A stretch of 60,729 nt of DNA from Nemertoderma westbladi (taxonomy: Eukaryota > Xenacoelomorpha > Nemertodermatida > Nemertodermatidae): positions 1 through 60,729 of the forward strand of contig JAUCBJ010004484.1 of the NCBI GenBank assembly GCA_032718475.1. Reading direction: 5' to 3'. A program made the position numbers and the translations under genes. This document shows positions 14,201 through 29,200 of this stretch, piece by piece. Under the pieces are notes generated by a model. It did not search any database, had not been told where the DNA came from, and saw nothing but the letters and a program-made list of their open reading frames with translations. Positions within the stretch are counted from its first letter, which is position 1. Each line of letters opens with the position of its first letter.

Positions 14201-17200
14201 TACTGAAATCGGTTGTGGAACAATTGTCTTGCGTTTTTGAGGTTTTGGAACAGGAGTGGTGATGCTTGTAGTAAACGCGATTGGGCAGATACCATCTCTG
14301 TTTATTTTGTTGAATAAATTTGCGATGAAATCATGCAAAGGTCTTGAAGAAGCGTGTAACAGTGTTTCTGCATTCAGATTGAAAATATCGCTGGCTTTTC
14401 CTCTATTAAGCTTGTTTATATATGCTTCAATCTGTTCTGGGGTGACATCTTGCGGTTGCGCTGGTGTACCTGTTTCTGTGATAGGATTGGCATCATTGTC
14501 AGTGTCATCTCTTCCTGTTTTGAAGTGCTGTACTGTTTGTCTGTAAATTTGTGAGAGCTGGTTTTTGGTGTAAATTTGTTTGTGGTCCTTTGGTTTTACT
14601 TTCCGCCAGAATTGTTTTGTGTTCCTTTTGTTTGTGTCAACTAATGATCTTATATGATCTCCGTATGATCTTTTCAAGAACTTTGTTGTGTTTATTGTGT
14701 GTTTCACATGTTTTTTGTATTTTACATAAGAATGTGGAATATTTTGAGTTGCTGCCTCAGTGATTATAGTTATAAGCGAATCTGTCTTCTCATCCACTGA
14801 CTGATTTCCATTACTGATGAGAGTAAGTTCGGCTCCTATTTGTTCCTTGTAGTGCAGGATTTGGGTTTCAGTCGCACTTCGAAAATGATATCTGATCTCC
14901 TTAGCTTTTTTTCGATTTGGTAACGCTTCACTTTTCTCAATGAGCCTCTCAAGTAATAGGTTAGCCATCACTGGTCTGTGATCAGACATGTTGTGCTTAT
15001 CTTCCCTCAGGACCTTTGTGTGCATTATCTTGCCTGCCCAGGTATTCGGAATATTGATATGATCTATATAACTTGTCCGTATTATGTCTCCTTCCTTGTC
15101 TTTAAAGCTATACGTATGTTTTGCTCCATGGCCGCAGTGACTAAGATCAGCTGCTGTGAGGTCGTATTTCCTCATAATGTTATTTTCAAATATTTTCCCG
15201 AAATCTGAAGGTTTATCTTCGCCTCTTGGATGCATCTCACTGTTAAAGCTTAGAGTGCCATTTATGTCACCAAGAACAATTGTAGGTATATTAATGCTTA
15301 TACATTCTTCTAATAGTGCTGATAAGTTGCCAGTTTCCATAAGATATAGTTCTTTATCTTCTGTTCTTTTGCAATCGGCAGGCATGTATATGTTTATTAT
15401 GGCAAAATCATTCATGGTGAGATTTCGGACAATTGCCCCAGATATACGGTCTGAGTTGCAGGTAAGTGGTGCACAATTTTGAGATATATTATCCCTGATA
15501 AAGATTGCAGTCCCTCCTTCCCCACGAGCACGTTTTTTGTCTTTGAACATTTCTTTTGATATTGTATGTGATATACAAGTATATTCGTCATGTAGCCCAG
15601 TTTCATAAAAATAGAAGTTGGCCTCTCGAGCACCCAGCCAGTGCTCCTGTATAGCTAGGATGTCAGACTAACAGACTGTATTCTAATAATCTATAGGAGC
15701 TTATCAATAAGCAGCTTGATGCCATCAATGATGGCGATGTCATGAGGTTATGGTAATCGACCAAACTGCTGATTAGGATTAATGAAAAGCCAACCAATCG
15801 CGAAGTGATAGGTTCAATCTCCAGGCCGGACAACTCAAAAAATATTGAGATTGACTTTGAAACTGACCCCAAGGTCGCCTTGAAATAGACCTCAAGGTCA
15901 CCTTGAAATAGACCTCAAGGTCACCTTGAAATAGACCCCAAGGTCACCTTGGAATCAACTTCAATGTCACCTTGAAACTAAAGTTTTATCTTGACTAAGA
16001 TTTTCTTGAGGTAGCTGAATTATTATGACACTATATTCCAATAAATAAAGAGCTTTACACCAGAGTCTTACACCACGCAAAATACAAAAAACACATTGAA
16101 CAAATCACAATTTAAATTCCAAGACATGGTGTATTGTAGTGTTCTCACTTGAAAACCAATCAGACGACGAGCATTTTAATTACTTTTATTCAAAATTTCT
16201 GTATTTTTCGTTTAATTTTCGCTCGAGATGTTAATTAATTAATTAATTACGCTGTAAGGTTTGTGTTTCTTTAGATTGTTGGCGGGGATACAACTGTTGT
16301 GTCGTTTGCGATGATTGGTTACGACCGCCAAGTCCTTGGCGATACTATGCTGCCATTGGCGGATACTGACGTTCCAGAAAGACAAACGGTCCCGTCCCCT
16401 GGGCAACTAGCCAGTCTCTCCCAGGACCAAACCAGCTTTGGGAATTTTCCGACATTTTCTAAGGTAGGTTATTTTTTATTATACTTTTTATACTTCTAGT
16501 ACTTTAAGACAGAATGTAATAATTAAGGGGGGGGGGGGGGGGGGGGGGGTAGCGCATTTTCTGACCAAAAAGTCTAATTTTTGAAACATATCCTATCTGA
16601 TGCAGAATTTCATGCTGAATCCAAATATGGAAACCGTTTTCCCATATCTTGCTTCGTTTTCGAGATGTCTGGGATAGAAGATACTGGCTCCGATATATCG
16701 TGATATCGGTAAAGGCGATGAAGTTTGGGGTTTGCATTCAATTTCTGCAAATTTTTGTGCTCTGTGGTACCAATTGGATGTCTCCACGTGAAAGAGCACA
16801 AAATTTTAATTGAGAAGGTTTTTTATGATTATTAGACCTACTTGTCAGTTTATAAAACAACTTCAAGTCTCCGTAACAATGACGGGACTCGAATAGGCGA
16901 CTCTGCGCTCTTTGCGGGATTATTCGGAATAGACTTATTGGTCATCGGAGATCTTCAAAATGTATAATCTCCAGTTCTAGTGGTCGTACGGAGTTCGTTT
17001 TGGGCTCATTCGAAAGCTCTTTTCTTAGAGAACAAAGTTACCATTTGTTTTAAGATAAAATGGTTGTGAAGCAACATAACATGCATTTTGGTAAAATATG
17101 CCTTGCAGATTTTGTTCAAGTTATGATTGCTGCAGCTTTTAAGAGTTTGCATGGTAACTTTGTTCTCTGAGAAAATAGCTTTCGAATGAGCCTAACTTCG

Positions 17201-20200
17201 TACGACCACTAGAACTGGAGATTATACATTTTGAAGATCTCCGATGAGCGATTAGTCTATTCTGTGTAATCCCGCATAGACCACAGAGTCGCTTAAAGTC
17301 GCTAAACTTCATCGCATTTACCATATTTGGATTCAGAATGAAATTCTGCATCAGATAGGATATGTTTCAAAAATTTCCGAAAAATGTACTTGTTTTAAAA
17401 GGACAACCGAGTGGACTAGATCTACTAATCACATACCCTTTAATATAGGTGCGACGTGTTATCCATATTATCAACGTAACCCAAAATCACTATGTGAGTT
17501 TTGAATTCGCCGTCACCTCGTTTCGAACCCTTGATGTCTTGGCTATTGAACCCCCCGTTGGAATTCTAGAACCAGGGGCTTCGCTTCCAATACAACTCAC
17601 ACTAACATCCCGTGGGGACCCGACCTTCTATAACCTCGACGTTCTCTGTGAGGTAAATTAAATTAAATTAAAAAAATTAAATTATCTTTATTTAAATTAA
17701 TTTTAATTTGAAAATTAGTTATTACATAACCGGATGAATCGTGACCTCCACAAACTTAGCGAATTTATTCATATAATTTAATTATTTTCTTTTCTTTATT
17801 TTTTAATCACATTTCCGGAAAGGAATATTGTCTAAATTTGGATTAAAATAAAATTATCCTAATTTATAAAAAGTAGATTACAGTTGAAACATGAATCAGT
17901 TGGAAGGCAGGAGGGGCACAACTCTTACTCCCAAGGTTTAATACTCCATTATTTAACTCACCAGCTCTACTTTCCTGCTTTATTACCCTAAAATTTTCCC
18001 TCCATATTTCCCCCTCGGTACTCATTACTGGTCCTTTTAAGTTCCCAGTTTTGTTTCCTAGGTAACAGATGAGTCAGACAAAGCTCGTTACCTCCAGAAG
18101 TTGTCGGAGTGGGAGGCGGAAGTAGAACGGCAACGGGTTGAGTTCTGCGTTACGGAACGGAACGTTAACGAGCCTGGAGTGGACGAGGAACGCGATATGC
18201 CTTCCGTTCCTCGCGTCGAGAGCTACCGTTCCCCAACTCCGGATTCCAACCTAAACCGATATTTAACTTTGCCCCCCATAAAGAATCGCCCAGTCGACTA
18301 TAAGAAACCAAAAGTGAGTTGAAATTGGTGTAAATTTTATTAGAAACATTAATTTAAAATTCAATATTTGCTAACTCTAATTTTAATATTAATTTTAAAT
18401 AATGTGAAATTTTAAGTTTATTTTTAAACGAATGAAATTCCAACTAAAAAGATCCTCCACTCTTTTTCCTAAGTTTCCTTGTTTCCAATTTATCGACCAG
18501 TTAAGGATGAAAGCATGGGTTGGGCTATGCTGCAGGCAGGGTATAAAGCACTGTGACCAAATAGTCACTAGGGATCGAACCAGGGCCTTCTGATTGGAAA
18601 CCCAGGAATGTTGCCACTAGACCAAAGCGGTTGCTAGTAATTTATTTTGTAATCCTAATCATTTTTTTCTACACATAGAAGACGACAATTATTATTTCAT
18701 CTTTCCAGGTGGTAAAACGGGAAACAATGACTGGCACCCCCTTGTGGGACAAGCCGGATCCCCCTACCCCGTATACGCTGCATCTGGGAGTCACTGGGAG
18801 GAGCCACTCCCCCGGGGACCTGTCGGTCTACGGTGCGGAGAGTTCGTGGCACTTCGATACCACGCTAAAGGTAGAAGGAGACGCGATCGCGATGGACAAA
18901 GGGAATGCGACGGACAGCCGACGGCCGTCGGACAGCCACACGCCCCCTGCGGCCTGCGTGGAACTAGAGGTAGACGCCGTCGACTCGGTTCTCTCCCGTC
19001 TCGTTTACGACGTCGTCAACCAGCCGGAATTCCGCGAAGTTCTCGTCGGTATCGCGTCGGAACCGACGCCGTACTTCGCCCAGATGCGTTCCGCGTTCCC
19101 ACCCGGAACGGCTGCCGAGTCGGGGTCCATGGAGGACTGCGGGGGGAGCGATGTTTGTGGGAACGATGACGTCACAGTTGGTGATGACGGTAAGTCATTG
19201 TTTTATCACTAAGAGTGTATGAAGTGTCCACAAATAAAAAGGGAGAATTAGTTCGTTTTTGGTTAGAAAACTGTCACTCTAACCTGCTCTTTTCCCATAA
19301 TTAGTATCCCCAGAAAAACATACTCTAAAACACGTTTTTTAATTAATACTCTGACTCCCTTCCTTACGAAAATATAGGAATTATATTTCCCGGGTTATAA
19401 TGTAACATTATGTCCGGTATTTGGCCCCTAACAAGGCCAGATTCCGGAGGACATGGTGCTACAGCGGGAAGACCCTTTTAACGCGGCACTGATCCCGTAA
19501 TGTTGGTGAGATAAACACATTATTAACCGACTATCTTTCGTTTTCTCAAACTAAGGCCACAAAATCACAAAATCATTTTACATGTCCACTTTGATAAACG
19601 GCCACTTAGTTGAAGTTCACATACTAAGCGACCACTGGAAAAATTAAATTATTGTGTTAATGTGTTTCCAAATTGAAAAATTAACGTTTATTAAATTATT
19701 TACACCATGTTAGTACGAATTTTCTTTAATTAAAAGGCAAGATAAAGTACCTTCCAGGTTTATTTATATTCCTTCTTAAAGTTAAAATCCGCGCAGCTCT
19801 GATTTTAAAATTTATCTCACTGTAATGATATAAAGTGTTAGATTATATCTCTTGAAATGTATTTTTTATTTTTATAAATTAATCATACATCCTTTATTAC
19901 TTTACATCCCACAATTAATTAATTAATCATTATATTTTATTTACTCTACTATTCATATAATTTTATTTTTTTCCAATAAATAATTTAAATAAACTTATAC
20001 TATATGAATTCTACCAGCTGTTTGGCCTTTGGCATGTAAAACACTTGCCCAGAATGCCCGATAGGTGGCGCTACCGGTGACCTCGTTCTGTAGGGCGGGG
20101 TTCCTACGCATTGTGTGCGTCGCGAACCCCCCTTTGCCCTTCACGTCGGTGTCTACAATGTGCGTGTTGCCCAGCGACGGATCCGATATGAGTATACCTT

Positions 20201-23200
20201 GAGTTCCGTCGAATCCGATGGTATGTGCAGCGATGGCGGCGCAGGCCATTGTGTTTACGTTGTTTGGGGCCAAAACGCACAACTCCCTGTAAACAAGTAT
20301 AAAAATAATATCTGAAAATATAAAACCTACGAGTCAAATTCGAATACGAGTGAGAGATGCTGGGTGTTTTGTTAAGAATCTGTATTTTGAATACGACATT
20401 TCAGGTAGGCCTACTGTTTTGTGTTTTGGTTTGGAGCATGTGCTACTATTTAGGCAATTTAATAAACCAAATCTCTATAAATGTCCGTTTTTAGAAATTT
20501 GCAACGACTGTCTCATCTTAGTACCTACTGTAGTAGTTAAGCTGTTAAAATTATGAATTTTCTGATCATGATCTGCTCGCATAAGTTGCAGAGATGACTG
20601 ACCCAGTAACATAGCGCCCCCAGATCTCGCGGTCAGCCATACACTTCCCCAGTTCATCCATATTCTCAAGTCCTGTGTCGTTGAGTAAGCATTTAAGGAA
20701 ACTCATTGGATGTCCAGTTCACCCCTCCTATTCACACCAGCAGGCTACTGCAGCTCAAGGTTATGTATTATATGCACTCTGGAGTCCCGAATAAACGTGG
20801 TGGGTGGGTGCGGAATAAACGGGGTGGGTGGAAAATTTTTGAAAACTTAGGCCTAGTTACTTAACATACTGTATAGGAGTACAGATACAGTAGTACCTAC
20901 GGCTACCGGTGGTATACTCGGTACACGGTTTTTGTTTTCTTTCACTTTCAACTCTCAATTATTATGAAAACAAACGTTTATTTAGAACCGTTTATAGCCG
21001 AAGTTTATATACCGAACAAACGTTTATAGGTAACGTTTTGCACCCAATACAGCACCTTGGAGCAGTTCAGACTCCACTGCAGAAAAACTAGTGATAGAAA
21101 ATATCGTGAACGAATAATATCTTTCGTTTAGAGGTTTTTGTAAATTGAAGTGAGTGCAAGTGTTGTTTGTTTTTGATAAAAAGATATGATGAACAATGCA
21201 TTGGACACCTTTCGCGGTAAAATTGTGTTCGAACCAATGGAGGCTTATGCTATCTCATTGCTAAACTCTCGAGCTAATTTTTGTAAAAGATCAACTTTTT
21301 ACGGGTGTAAATGTTACGGTTAAGCTGATACGCTTGTGTTCATATATGCGAGCATTTATGAGTGCATATATGCGAGCATGTATGCGTGCATATATGCGTG
21401 CATGCATATATAAGTGCATGTAAGCATGCATATATTCGTTCATATGTACATGCATATATGCTCATATACTTGCACCTGTATGCACATATGCTTGGACGAA
21501 TATGCATGCATGTATGCACATATGCATGCACCTGATTGATTATGCGTAACATTTATGCCCGCTGTTTGCCTTCCCAAACACTGTAGCTATTAGCTAGGTA
21601 TTAAACCACCATTATTGGTATGTCCATCATATAGCAACACTAGGAATTAAACCAACCTTATTGGCCGCCCATCATATAGCAACACTAGGAATTAAACCAA
21701 CCTTATTGGTCCATCATATAGCAACACTAGGTATTAAACCAACCTTATTGGTCCATCTTATAGCACCACTAGGTATTAAACCAACCTTATTGGTCCATCA
21801 TATAGCAACACTAGGTATTAAACCAACCTTATTGGCCCATCATATAGCACCACTAGGTATTAAACCAACCTTATTGGTCCATCATATAGCAACACTAGGT
21901 ATTAAACCAACCTTATTGGCCCATCATATAGCACCACTAGGTATTAAACCAACCTTATTGGCCGCCCATCATATAGCAACACCAGGAATTAAACCAACCT
22001 TATTGGTCCATCATATAGCAACACTAGGTATTAAACCAACCTTATTGGCCGCCCATCATATAGCAACACCAGGAATTAAACCAACCTTATTGGTCCATCA
22101 TATAGCAACACTAGGTATTAAACAAACCTTATTGGCCCATCATATAGCAACACTAGGTATTAAACCAACCTTATTGGCCGCCCATCATATAGCAACACCA
22201 GGAATTAAACCAACCTTATTGGTCCATCATATAGCAACACTAGGTATTAAACCAACCTTATTGGCCCATCATATAGCACCACTAGGTATTAAACCAACCT
22301 TATTGGTCCATCATATAGCAACACTAGGTATTAAACCAACCTTATTGGCCCATCATATAGCACCACTAGGTATTAAACCAACCTTATTGGTCCATCATAT
22401 AGCAACACTAGGTATTAAACCAACCTTATTGGCCGCCCATCATATAGCAACACTAGGTATTAAACCAACCTTATTGGCCGCCCATCATATAGCAACACTA
22501 GGTATTAAACCAACCTTATTGGTCCATCATATAGCAACACTAGGTATTAAACCAACCTTATTGGTCCATCATATAGCAACACCAGGAATTAAACCAACCT
22601 TATTGGTCCATCATATAGCAACACACTAGGTATTAAACCAACCTTATTGGCCCATCATATAGCAACACTAGGTATTAAACCAACCTGATTGGCCGTCCAT
22701 CATATAGCAACACTAGGAATTAAACCAACCTTATTGGTCCATCATATAGCACCACTAGGTATTAAACCAACCTTATTGGTCGCCCATCATATAGCACCAC
22801 TAGGAATTAAACCAACCTTATTGGCCGCCCATCATATAGCAACACTAGGAATTAAACCAACCTTATTGGCCCATCATATAGCAACACTAGGAATTAAACC
22901 AACCTTATTGGCCCATCATATAGCAACACTAGGAATTAAACCAACCTTATTGGTCGCCCATCATATAGCAACACTAGGAATTAAACCAACCTTATTGGTC
23001 CATCTTATAACAACACTAGGAATTAAACCAACCTTATTGGTCCATCATATAGCAACACTAGGAATTAAACCAACCTTATTGGTCCATCATATAGCAACAC
23101 TAGGTATTAAACCAACCTTATTGGCCGCCCATCATATAGCAACACCAGGAATTAAACCAACCTTATTGGTCCATCATATAGCAACACTAGGAATTAAACC

Positions 23201-26200
23201 AACCTTATTGGCCGTCCATCATATAGCAACACTAGGTATTAAACCAACCTTATTGGCCGCCCATCATATATCACCACTAGGAATTAAACCAACCTTATTG
23301 GTCCATCATATAGCACCACTAGGTATTAAACCAACCTTATTGGTCTTTCATATAGCACCACTAGGTATTAAACCAACCTTATTGGTCCATCATATAGCAC
23401 CACTCTCTTATGCTCGTCTAATTTTTCCTTCAACGGCGAATTTAGTTTAAAACAAGATGGATGCTTAGTCATAGCAATGCTCAACGACTGCAACCAATCA
23501 GCGTCGGCCATCGCCTGTATATCATTAGCACCCCATAGCGCCCCTCTGGCTATGTAGCAAGCGTGGACACTATTGGTTAGTTTATTGCGGAATAACCGAT
23601 CGAAATATTCATCCGCGAATGCAGTAGGACTCCCAACCAGTAAGTCAGCATGTTCTATAAATTGCGTCCCGTATTGCTGTACTACAGTGGGATGACAAAC
23701 CTCCACAATCAAATCAACATTAATGGTCGCGAAATTTTCTATATCACAGAGTACTTGGTCTTTGGGTATCTGCCGTACTTTATCTGGTGTTCTGTTCCAT
23801 ACGTATCCAATCTCCCATTGGTCGCTATGCTCACTCAGTTTCCTGTATAAGTATTGTCCTAATCGGCCGTAACCGATAATACCAACACGAGTTTTTGGCA
23901 TGTTGAATCGATATTTTTTTATTTATTAATAATTATTATGTTAAAGGTCTTCAGAAAATAATAAAACTTATCAGAAATTTAAAGAATTTAAATAGATTTC
24001 AGTCAAAACCTAGACTATCATAAGGACTAGTAAATCATTAGGAAAGTATTATTTTCCAGCTTTACGACAATTCCCTAATAATTTGACCTTCAATTTTGGA
24101 TTAATTCATCCTCAAAATTTAGAATAAAAGTTTATGTTCTAAAATATAAATAGCAACAATTAGATATCACGTAGACCCTAGGATTTTTAACTTTTCCAAA
24201 CCAGTTATAATTAGTTAGAATCCAAAAATTATATAGAACTTTTTTAAAATATAGCTAACATTTTCTTAACATTAATCCAAAATTGATGATAACTAGCTGG
24301 TATGAAAAAAAAATGAAAAAAATGTTGTAAATACAAACTTTATTAAGATATTGGTACTCGTTCGCCACGTCTTAAGTTGGTACTAAATCAATGCAATCCT
24401 ATGGGTTACTTTTTTCCCAAGGGAAAAAAGTGCACCGTTTTCTCAGATTTTGGTCTAATATTGAGCGAAAAATTAACAATTTTAGAATAAATTTTTTTTA
24501 TGGCAGCTACTATTTTTCAAAATTGTACCGGTAGCTATTTAAAAAGTTTTATAAAAAGTATTCTTCTGCTAAAAAGTATTCTTTTGCTAATTCTAGATTA
24601 TTTTTGCAATTTCAATATAGCTAAATTAATTTTCAACAGAAACAAAATTGCCCGCAAACATAAACATAAAAAAAACACAAGCTATGTACCATAAAACAAG
24701 CTATGTACCATAAAACAAGCTATGTAATAAATAAAACAACCAAATTAAGTAATTAATATTTAGCTGGGCATTACTATGTTATGGGTACCCACTTTTTGAC
24801 CAATTTGTTCATATGAAAATGGTTCTACTGTATCATGAGGTTTTTTGTTCTAGAACAAATAATTTACCTTCTGACAGTAAGATGGTAGCTAGTGATTTTT
24901 ATTTTGTGTTAGCCAGTACTTTTTAATAGCCATTAAATAATGGTATGGATAGCAGGTGTCTTTAAATTGCTTTTTGTATCGATTTCTATTTTGTATTAAA
25001 AGTGTCCAATCGCTATTCCAGTGACGTCAATTATAAATCCGTTAATAAAAGGGAAATTTGTATAATAAAATTATTGCGGGTAGAGGTACCCACCCATATG
25101 TAGGCCTACTAATAAATGTCAATTTCAGCCCAACAGGCACCCCATTTGGCAGGCTGAACACCCCATTAATCCAATATCCTGCCACCCACCCTACCATCCC
25201 CATTGTTCTACAGTCTTAATGAGTTGGTATTTAATTTGAAACGTTAAAAAATTGTTGTTACAAGCAATTGAGTATGTCTCTCTCTCCATAGACAACCATT
25301 CTTTGAGTCGTTATTGTTTTGTTGGTTCCCCAAAGGGAATTAAGGAATTTTACAAGAATCCTTTGAAATATATTTAAAAAATTTGAGTTACCCAGGAAAA
25401 GTCGTCAGTAGTGTGGATTGTGAACAGAGGTAATTAATTACAGTAGTACCGGTATACCTAGCTATTTCATATCTTTCTAACTATTAGATGTATTGAATTA
25501 ATAAATACTCTTAAATCTGTTAGTATTCAAATGACGTCATATACCAATACAATAAACCAATAAAAAGGAAATTCATGATGCTCTTGAACATTTATACAAT
25601 TATTGTAATAAGAACAAGTTATCGGTTAACATTAAGAAGACTAAGATTATGAAATTCAGGAGAGGAGGCCGACTGATAAAGGATGACGTATTTTACTACG
25701 GTGGAACAAAGCTAACTGTTTGTAATACGGTGGAACGAAGCTAACTGTTTGTAATACGGTGGAACGAAGCTAACTGTTTGTAATACGGTGGAACGAAGCT
25801 AACTGTTTGTAATACGGTGGAACGAAGCTAACTGTTTGTAATACGGTGGAACGAAGCTAACTGTTTGTAATACGGTGGAACGAAGCTAACTGTTTGTAAT
25901 ACGGTGGAACGAAGCTAACTGTTTGTAATACGGTGGAACGAAGCTAACTGTTTGTAATACGGTGGAACGAAGCTAACTGGAACTGTTTGTAAGCGCTCTG
26001 GTCAAAAATATACAATCACTTCTCTAGAGGGAGGGAAATGTTATTTCAACATTATGATAAAACCAATAATATGTTATTCAATATAATGCTATTGGGACGA
26101 TCAAAAGGAGAGTCACCTAGGGATAATTAAGGGGAGGTTTCTTCGATTTCTTGAAGAAGTTGCTACGTTTAGGTTCTAGTTCACGCTTCGGCACTGAATA

Positions 26201-29200
26201 TAAAAGTTATTCTCATGTGTAACACCGCTTTACTAACTGAAGAACTGGTAGCTTCGGGGCTGGTAAATTGTACAGAGGCATACAAAAGATACATAGCCTC
26301 ATTTGAAAACAAATTGCAAAATGTTGAAGAAGAATTTTTCTACTCCCCAGCAATGACTTAATCCAATTGGTCCCAAGCAAACTTCCCAAAACGCCACCTT
26401 GTAACGAGATTGAGTACACATGATTTTCATTTCAAGCTGTGCTCCGTAACGGGGTGTCTGGAGATATACGAACAATGTCTGTGCAAGTTATGCGGCAGTA
26501 CTTTCACTTTGCTACAAGCTATGTACTGTTCTAGTATAAAACCTCATGGTCTGACTTTTCTCGACAACTTCGTCTGACTGATCCATCACAATTTTAAACT
26601 ATCTGCAATTTTTAAACTAGTCCCAAACAAATTTATCTTATTTTATTATTAATAAATACATTTTACATACATTAATTGAATTTATTTATTTTACATTAGT
26701 TCAGTACATTATTTTATACCGAAAGGCGTAATTGAATAAATAGGCCTATATATACTCAGATATGACGTCATATGACTATATTTAGGTATGACATACTGAT
26801 AAGCAATGTCACCCTGCCCTGCTATCATCAGATAGTGGCTCACATGGGCCGCAATTGAAAAATGTGATCTCCAGTGTAAATTATTATTTATATTTTTATA
26901 TATATATTATTTTGTTAATTATTATTAAATTATTTTGATTATAAAACACCGACACTATACTATAACCTGATACTTTCCTTTAATGTTTTAAGAAGGGGGG
27001 GGGGGGGGTAGCACAAAAAGGCTCTCACGGTACAGATATGAATAAAATTGCTAGAAAGTTGTTTTACTAGTTATATCTTTAGCAAGCATGAAAACTTTCC
27101 TTGACATTTCGACCCATATCTCAGAATGACTTTTTTTCATGAAAAAGACTATTTCTCCACCAATTTTAACTAAAATGAGTTGAAATTTGGTACACTGGTT
27201 AAGATGACCCTTCTCTATATTTCTTCTGAACAAATTTGGTTGGAAATGCCCTAGAGCCTTTTTATATCAAAAAGGCCCCAAAAAAGCCCTTTTTTGGGGC
27301 CTTTTTGTTCTAAAAAGGCTCCAGAGCATTTGAGGCAAAATTTGTTCAGAAGAATTGGATGCAGGGTTCTTCTGAACATATATTACAAATTTCGACAAAT
27401 TTCAACAAATATCGGTGGAGAAATAGCCCTTGGCGCAAAAAGGCACTTTTGGCCATTGCGGAGCCATTTTGGGGCCAATTTCAAAAAATATTTGGTTTGG
27501 TTATTCTCACACAGTCCAGACGATGTATAGTAGCACAAAAAATAATTTTCACCCAACTTTATGGTCCAGAGACACAAAAATGTGAGGTTCGTGCTAACCC
27601 CCCCCCCCCCCCCCCCCCTAAATTAAATTTTTTAAGACATATATATATATATTAAACAATAATATATATTATATTAAACATATTTAGTGTTTGCGGTCAA
27701 TTTGTGTCATTAACTCGCTGCTATATTCAACTTACCACAAATATTTACCTGTAAATAATTTAAATTAAATATATGAATGAGTTATAACTTTAAATTTGTA
27801 CTAATAAGAGAAAAATATCTAATATAGTGTCAATTAATTAATAATACAGTAACAAGAATTAACTTTTATAACTCACAATTGCCGTGTGATTATATGTATT
27901 GTCGCTCTTATCTTGCGTGGAATTTGAACCCGGCTACTACAGTACTAACAACTGTATACGTGTAACTAATAATAAGGAATTCGTCTGAGATTGGAGTGAG
28001 TGAGCAGATCTGCCAACACAATAATAATTTGACACCTTTTATTGAATTCAAGTCGACCGTATCCGGTAGAGTAAGCCTATCTAATTGTACTTTTTTTCCT
28101 TTCTATACAACCGTATTGTCCCCAACTAACTCCATTTATTTGTACGATTCTACTTCACCCCACAAAGGTTCTATTTTATAAAGGTTCCAATTACATTGCA
28201 CCACATTGCATTCCAATTACATTACATTACATTACGTATTAACGTGATATTGGAATTATAATAAAGTGCATTAAGAACTTTATTAGGGATCATTAAATTA
28301 AATGTTTTTTGGAAGCGTATTTTACAGTACAAGTAGTCAGTCAGATTGTTTATTATCAGATCGCCATTGTCATTAAATTGACAATGAAGTTCAGTTTGTT
28401 GCAGTCATTAATTTCACTTCCGGCTTGACGCCCCAGTGGCTATATTAATTCAATAGAATCAACTCATAAAAAATTAAGACATGAAAGTTGCACAAGAGTC
28501 AACTAGTACCTACTCATAATGTACATATACAATAATTTCTCATGTAAAGAAAATAATAAAATATTATATTTGAGGCATTTTATGTAAAATAATCATGGAT
28601 CATGGTGTCATTAGCTTTAACTGCGACATACAGTGTTGGCGATGTATTGCCGTAATAACTATTTACATACTTGTGTGTAAAGTAGAACTTTACAGTGTGA
28701 TGGTCCGAGTGGCTTTGTTACACGAACGAACGTTAGTGAGTGAGTGAAAATAAAGCCACGAGGATCAGAACACTGTAAAGTACTTTGCAACAAGTATGTA
28801 TGTAGTTTTATTCCAAAATTTTAACATTACAAAATGATTGTACATATACATTATAAGTAGCAATTGAGATAAAATGATTCACAGATTCAGTTATTATATT
28901 TAATTTCCAATTAAAACAATATTATGGCAAATAAAATAATGAATATGAGGTAAAATACTGTATTTAAAATTATTTATAAAAATTGCAATGCATTTCAAAC
29001 TTGAAGTTATCTTCAGGCAAATTATAGAATTATAGTAAAAGGAGGGCCTAAAGTATGTGTAATATACTATGCAATACACCAGTTTAGGCAATATGAGTTA
29101 GTTGATCATTAGGTGACGAAGAAGGGCGGGGGGGGGGGGGGGGGGGGGCTACTAATGTTACTATTGCTATAGTTCCTTTGTGGTTCACTGTTCCATTCCA

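Noticed and set aside
14256-15482. Plus-strand ORFs of 70-108 residues over the minus-strand LINE
   Set aside because: Antisense shadows of an intact reverse transcriptase frame.
15740-15840. Possible tRNA-like element (gtgataggttcaatctcc)
   Set aside because: Only a weak B box; no A box at the right distance and no stems.
18744-19169. 141-residue ORF in the second frame of CFAP65 exon i
   Set aside because: GC-rich shadow of the real frame; it has no splice phase agreement with neighbouring exons.
21661-23450. Two + strand ORFs of 322 and 253 residues (HHIATLGIKPTLLV repeats)
   Set aside because: Frame effect of a 42/45-bp array; the array derives from the opposite-strand ASPDH exon end.
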